Below, one piece after another: positions 61,279 through 64,000 of a stretch of 64,000 bases of DNA. The position numbers were made by a program, and so were the translations under genes. Origin of the DNA: CATQHS01 sp963422655 (GTDB lineage Bacteria > Actinomycetota > Acidimicrobiia > Acidimicrobiales > Aldehydirespiratoraceae); assembly GCA_963422655.1 (NCBI GenBank), contig OY730440.1, positions 682,001-746,000 on the forward strand, written 5' to 3'. The stretch's first letter is position 1; every line of letters starts with the position of its first letter. Under the pieces are notes generated by a model, which saw only the letters and a list, made by a program, of their open reading frames with translations, had not been told where the DNA came from and made no database searches.

Positions 61279-62444
61279 ACGGGGCCGGCGCCTTCGATGA
61301 CGTCGACGTAGAGAACAAGCGCAGCCCTCACAACGCCAAGTGGTCGAACTATGACCACGACGTGCTCCCGGCCTGGGTGGCCGAGCACGATTTTCGCCAG
61401 CCCGACTCGGTCGTCGAATCCATGAAGGCAACCATCGAACGCCGCGAGCTCGGTTACCATCGCCGCGACCCCGACGTCGCCGAAGCTTTCGGGAAATGGT
61501 CTCGAGCCCGGTACGGCTGGGAACCCGACCTCGAGCTGGCCGAACCGTGCGTCGATGTACTCCAAGGCGTCACCGCCGCCGTCACGGCCCTGACCGAACC
61601 CGGCGAGGGCGTGATCTTGACCCCTCCCATTTACCACATATTCCTGGGGATCTGCCCTACCTCGAGGCGGCGCCAACTCGAATGGCGCCTGCGGCGCGAC
61701 TCCAGCGGGTGGTATTTCGACCCCGACGACCTCGAAGCGGTAGTGGCCCGCAACCCCGACGCCCGGGTGCTGCTCCTATCGCATCCCCACAACCCGACCG
61801 GCAAGGTGACGGATCGAGCCACGCTGGCTCGCATCGTCGAGCTGGCCCATGCCCACGACTTCTACATCGTGTCCGACGAGATCCACGGCGACGTCGTCTA
61901 CCATCCGGCCCGGTTCATCCCGCTGCTGTCGCTGGACGGCGCGGCCGAACGGGTGATCACCGTGACCTCGCCGGCCAAGACCTTCGCCCTGTCGGGATTG
62001 AGATGCGGGCTCACCGTCTTCGGCAACCGGGAGCTGCGCCATCAGATCCGCATAGCTCACCCACCCCTGTTGCTGGGGCACGCCTCCAGGACTGGCATCG
62101 ACGCTTCCGTGGCCGCTTGGACCACCGGGGCGGCCTGGGTCGATCAGCTCGTCGAGCAACTAAGAGCCCACCGCAACCACTTGGCCCGACGGCTGGCCAC
62201 CGAAGCACCGGCGGTGCGATTCCACAGCCCCGAGTCGACGTTTCTGGCCTGGCTGGACGTCTCGGACTGCGGATTGGGCCACCAACCGTCCGAGAGACTG
62301 CTGGACCGGGCCCGGGTGGCATTGCTGGAAGGCCGCGAGTTCGGCACCAACGGCACCGGCCATGTCCGGCTCAATTTCGGGACGTCCAGATCCGTGCTCG
62401 ACGACATCATCGACCGGCTCGTCCCCCACCTGCAAGGGAGTTGA
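61275..62444 (+). CDS. PLP aminotransferase of the MalY/PatB (C-S lyase) type
   Basis: A 389-residue fold-type I PLP enzyme starting at GTG 61275. Diagnostic parts are NAKWSNYDHDVLPAWVAEHDF, LGYHRRDPDVAEAFGKW, LSHPHNPTGKV, FYIVSDEIHGDVVYHPARFIP and the PLP lysine in TSPAKTFALSGLRCGL, and HVRLNFGTSRSVL. MalY/PatB enzymes cleave cystathionine-type C-S bonds or transaminate. It is translationally coupled to the band 7 gene. Confidence 0.87.
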   Translation: MNGAGAFDDVDVENKRSPHNAKWSNYDHDVLPAWVAEHDFRQPDSVVESMKATIERRELGYHRRDPDVAEAFGKWSRARYGWEPDLELAEPCVDVLQGVTAAVTALTEPGEGVILTPPIYHIFLGICPTSRRRQLEWRLRRDSSGWYFDPDDLEAVVARNPDARVLLLSHPHNPTGKVTDRATLARIVELAHAHDFYIVSDEIHGDVVYHPARFIPLLSLDGAAERVITVTSPAKTFALSGLRCGLTVFGNRELRHQIRIAHPPLLLGHASRTGIDASVAAWTTGAAWVDQLVEQLRAHRNHLARRLATEAPAVRFHSPESTFLAWLDVSDCGLGHQPSERLLDRARVALLEGREFGTNGTGHVRLNFGTSRSVLDDIIDRLVPHLQGS

Positions 62445-62494
62445 GCCACTCCCCCCCCTCCGGTCGCAGAGGTCGGGGGCCCGGTCAAGGCGAC

Positions 62495-62689
62495 ATGGTG
62501 GCGGTGCTGTCGGAATCGCAGAGCCGGGCCGTCAATGTGCAGCTCAGCGAGCTGGCTCTTCACCGGATCGGCGCCCGCGTCTTCGACCACGCTCGGTCAC
62601 TTCGACCTCCCGTTGCGGGCTGCACGGTGGAGCTCGACGGTAACGCGGTAGTGATAGACGGCCGTCTGTGTGACAATCTGCGCGTATGA
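62495..62689 (+). CDS. Possible 64-residue protein, function unknown
   Basis: ATG 62495 opens a 64-codon frame (MVAVLSESQSRAVNVQLSELALHRIGARVFDHARSLRPPVAGCTVELDGNAV...) ending four bases into the next gene. The composition is ordinary and a stop-start overlap suggests coupling, but no family is recognised and no strong ribosome site precedes it. Confidence 0.35.
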   Translation: MVAVLSESQSRAVNVQLSELALHRIGARVFDHARSLRPPVAGCTVELDGNAVVIDGRLCDNLRV

Positions 62690-63915
62690 CTTCTGTACGC
62701 TCGGCCCACCCTTTCCTGCACTCCTTCGCCCCACCGGCGAAACCCGAGTCCGACTTCTTGAACATCGTCCGGGGAGAGGGCTCCACCCTCTGGGACAGCG
62801 GGGGCAAGGACTACATCGACGGGCTGGCCAGTCTCTGGTACTGCCAGATCGGTCATGGCCGCAGCGAGATGGCGGAGGCGGTGGCAGCCCAGATGAGCGA
62901 CCTGGCCGTCTACAACACTTTCGACCCGTTCACCAACCCGCCGGCGGCTCGAGCCTCCGAGATGATCGTGGACCGGTCACCGCTGACCGGCGGGCGGGTG
63001 TTTTTGGCCTGCTCGGGGTCCGAGGCAGTGGACACCGCCTTGAAGCTGGCCCGCCTTGTCGCTCAGCACGGCGGCAACCCCGACCGTCAGATCGTGATCC
63101 GGCGCACCCACGGCTATCACGGCACCAACTTCGGGGGCACCTCCGCGCAGGGTATAGCTGCCAACCGGGAGGGCTGGGGCGACCTGGTCCCGCACTTCCT
63201 CGAGGTTCCCCACAACGACATCGAGGCCTTGGCCTCGACTATGGCCCGGTGCGGCGAGCGGGTGGCGGCGGTCATCACCGAACCGGTCCAAGGGGCCGGA
63301 GGCGTGTTCCCACCCCCGCCGGGTTACCTGGAGGGGGTGCGTCGGCTCTGCGATCAGCACGGTGCGCTGATGATCTTGGACGAGGTCATCTGCGGGTTCG
63401 GTCGCACCGGGGAATGGTTCGGAGCCCAGACCTTCAACGTCACTCCCGATCTCATGACCTTCGCCAAGGGCGTCACCTCCGGTTACCTGCCCGTGAGCGG
63501 AGTGATCGTGTCACGTCGGGTGTGTGACGTGCTCGAGGAGCCCGGATTCATTCTGCGCACCGGGTACACCTACTCGGGCCATCCCACTACGGCCGCAGCC
63601 GCGGTCACCAACATGGAAATCATCACCAGCGAGAACCTGGTCACAAAGGCCCGCCACGTGGGGCGGACCCTGGTGGAGGGCCTCGACGCACTGACCGCTG
63701 ACGGGTTGATCACCTCGCACCGCGGAGTCGGCGCTGTGCAAGCCGCGGTGCTCGACCGCGACGCCATGGCCGTGCGCAACGACATGCTGCGGCGAGGTGT
63801 GATCGTGCGGCCCATCGGCAACGCCTTGGCCCTGTGCCCACCGTTGGTCATCACCGACGACGAGATCGGCCGGATCATCGACACCATGGCCCAGTCGCTC
63901 GAAGCCACCCGCTGA
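62686..63915 (+). CDS. Class III aminotransferase
   Basis: A 409-residue PLP-dependent omega-aminotransferase from ATG 62686. Signature parts are YIDGLASLWYCQIGHGRSEMAEAVAAQM, FLACSGSEAVDTALKLARL, VITEPVQGAGGVFPPPPGYLEGVRRLCDQHGALMILDEVICGFGRTGEWFG and the PLP lysine in DLMTFAKGVTSGYLP, and YTYSGHPTTAAAAVTNMEII. Such enzymes act on beta-alanine, GABA, putrescine or similar amines; the substrate is not decidable here. Confidence 0.9.
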   Translation: MTSVRSAHPFLHSFAPPAKPESDFLNIVRGEGSTLWDSGGKDYIDGLASLWYCQIGHGRSEMAEAVAAQMSDLAVYNTFDPFTNPPAARASEMIVDRSPLTGGRVFLACSGSEAVDTALKLARLVAQHGGNPDRQIVIRRTHGYHGTNFGGTSAQGIAANREGWGDLVPHFLEVPHNDIEALASTMARCGERVAAVITEPVQGAGGVFPPPPGYLEGVRRLCDQHGALMILDEVICGFGRTGEWFGAQTFNVTPDLMTFAKGVTSGYLPVSGVIVSRRVCDVLEEPGFILRTGYTYSGHPTTAAAAVTNMEIITSENLVTKARHVGRTLVEGLDALTADGLITSHRGVGAVQAAVLDRDAMAVRNDMLRRGVIVRPIGNALALCPPLVITDDEIGRIIDTMAQSLEATR

Positions 63916-64000
63916 CCCTCGACCGCCGCTACAGGGCCGCCCGACTACTCTTACTACCAGTCCGATCCAAACCCGGCCAGCAAGGTTTCGACATGGGTTT

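Noticed and set aside
62448..62460. C-rich run after the MalY-type gene as a slippage tract
   Set aside because: Only about eight to nine C with interruptions, in non-coding sequence; not comparable to the 17 and 20 base tracts.
1..64000. CRISPR array, integrase, transposase or plasmid origin
   Set aside because: No regularly spaced repeats with unique spacers, no tyrosine or serine recombinase motifs and no intact transposase were found on either strand.

Overview
The window is about 64 kb of GC-rich DNA that reads as an actinobacterial chromosome. Paired FadE28/FadE29-like acyl-CoA dehydrogenases, an F420-type luciferase-like oxidoreductase, heavy use of GTG starts and CaiB/RraA/GntR remnants would fit a member of the Acidimicrobiia, but that placement is inference. 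Positions 1 to about 51.9 kb form a dense accessory island made almost entirely of anti-phage and toxin-antitoxin genes. From 52.2 kb to the right edge the content is ordinary metabolism. I saw no rRNA, complete tRNA, CRISPR array, integrase or intact transposase.

Left part (1-9.6 kb): a Type III-like restriction-modification pair (mod, cut by the window edge, and res) transcribed leftward; behind it a ruined XhoI/PaeR7I-type system with a deleted methylase and a frameshifted endonuclease; four 21-bp tandem repeats; then an intact VapBC-like pair, a decayed PIN pair, a ParD with a frameshifted ParE, and an AbiEi-like remnant.

Middle (9.6-31.7 kb), four defence modules. (i) Four genes with 4-nt overlaps: N6-adenine methylase-like protein, a large sensor with an Hsp90-like ATPase domain plus a histidine-kinase core, a receiver-domain regulator and a ComEC-like metallo-beta-lactamase (MBL) protein. 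I do not recognise this as a named system. (ii) A ubiquitin-like conjugation module: one 1126-residue chain carrying E2, E1, JAB and patatin domains, flanked by two MBL-fold genes. (iii) An AbiL/RloAB-like ATPase plus RloB nuclease pair. (iv) A type III CBASS: TRIP13-like ATPase, an unassigned 154-residue protein, HORMA protein, CD-NTase and TIR-SAVED effector. Between (i) and (ii) lies a mosaic of broken genes (PP2C phosphatase, RraA-type aldolase with a 20-G tract, NAD-dependent oxidoreductase, CaiB-type CoA-transferase).

Right part of the island (31.7-51.9 kb): more toxin-antitoxin units, several with single-base frameshifts, gene fragments, a secreted-protein gene between two 82-bp direct repeats, then a nine-gene leftward operon for DNA phosphorothioation: sspA-B-C-D followed by a sigma/alpha-CTD-like fusion protein, a PLD-nuclease/helicase, a 66-residue protein, a DndD-like SMC ATPase and a 173-residue protein. 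sspC carries a 17-G tract that puts its first 55 codons out of frame with the ATPase domain, so the gene reads as switched off in this sequence.

Right flank (52.2-64 kb): two acyl-CoA dehydrogenases, a lipoprotein, a DUF4143-type ATPase cassette bounded by a 104-bp duplication of the 3' end of the neighbouring VIT1-family gene, a Ppx/GppA phosphatase, an LLM oxidoreductase, an SPFH/band 7 protein, a MalY/PatB aminotransferase and a class III aminotransferase.

A recurring theme is that large multi-gene systems are intact while small toxins and metabolic leftovers carry single-base indels, in-frame stops or internal deletions. Some of these could be sequencing or assembly errors, which I cannot exclude here.
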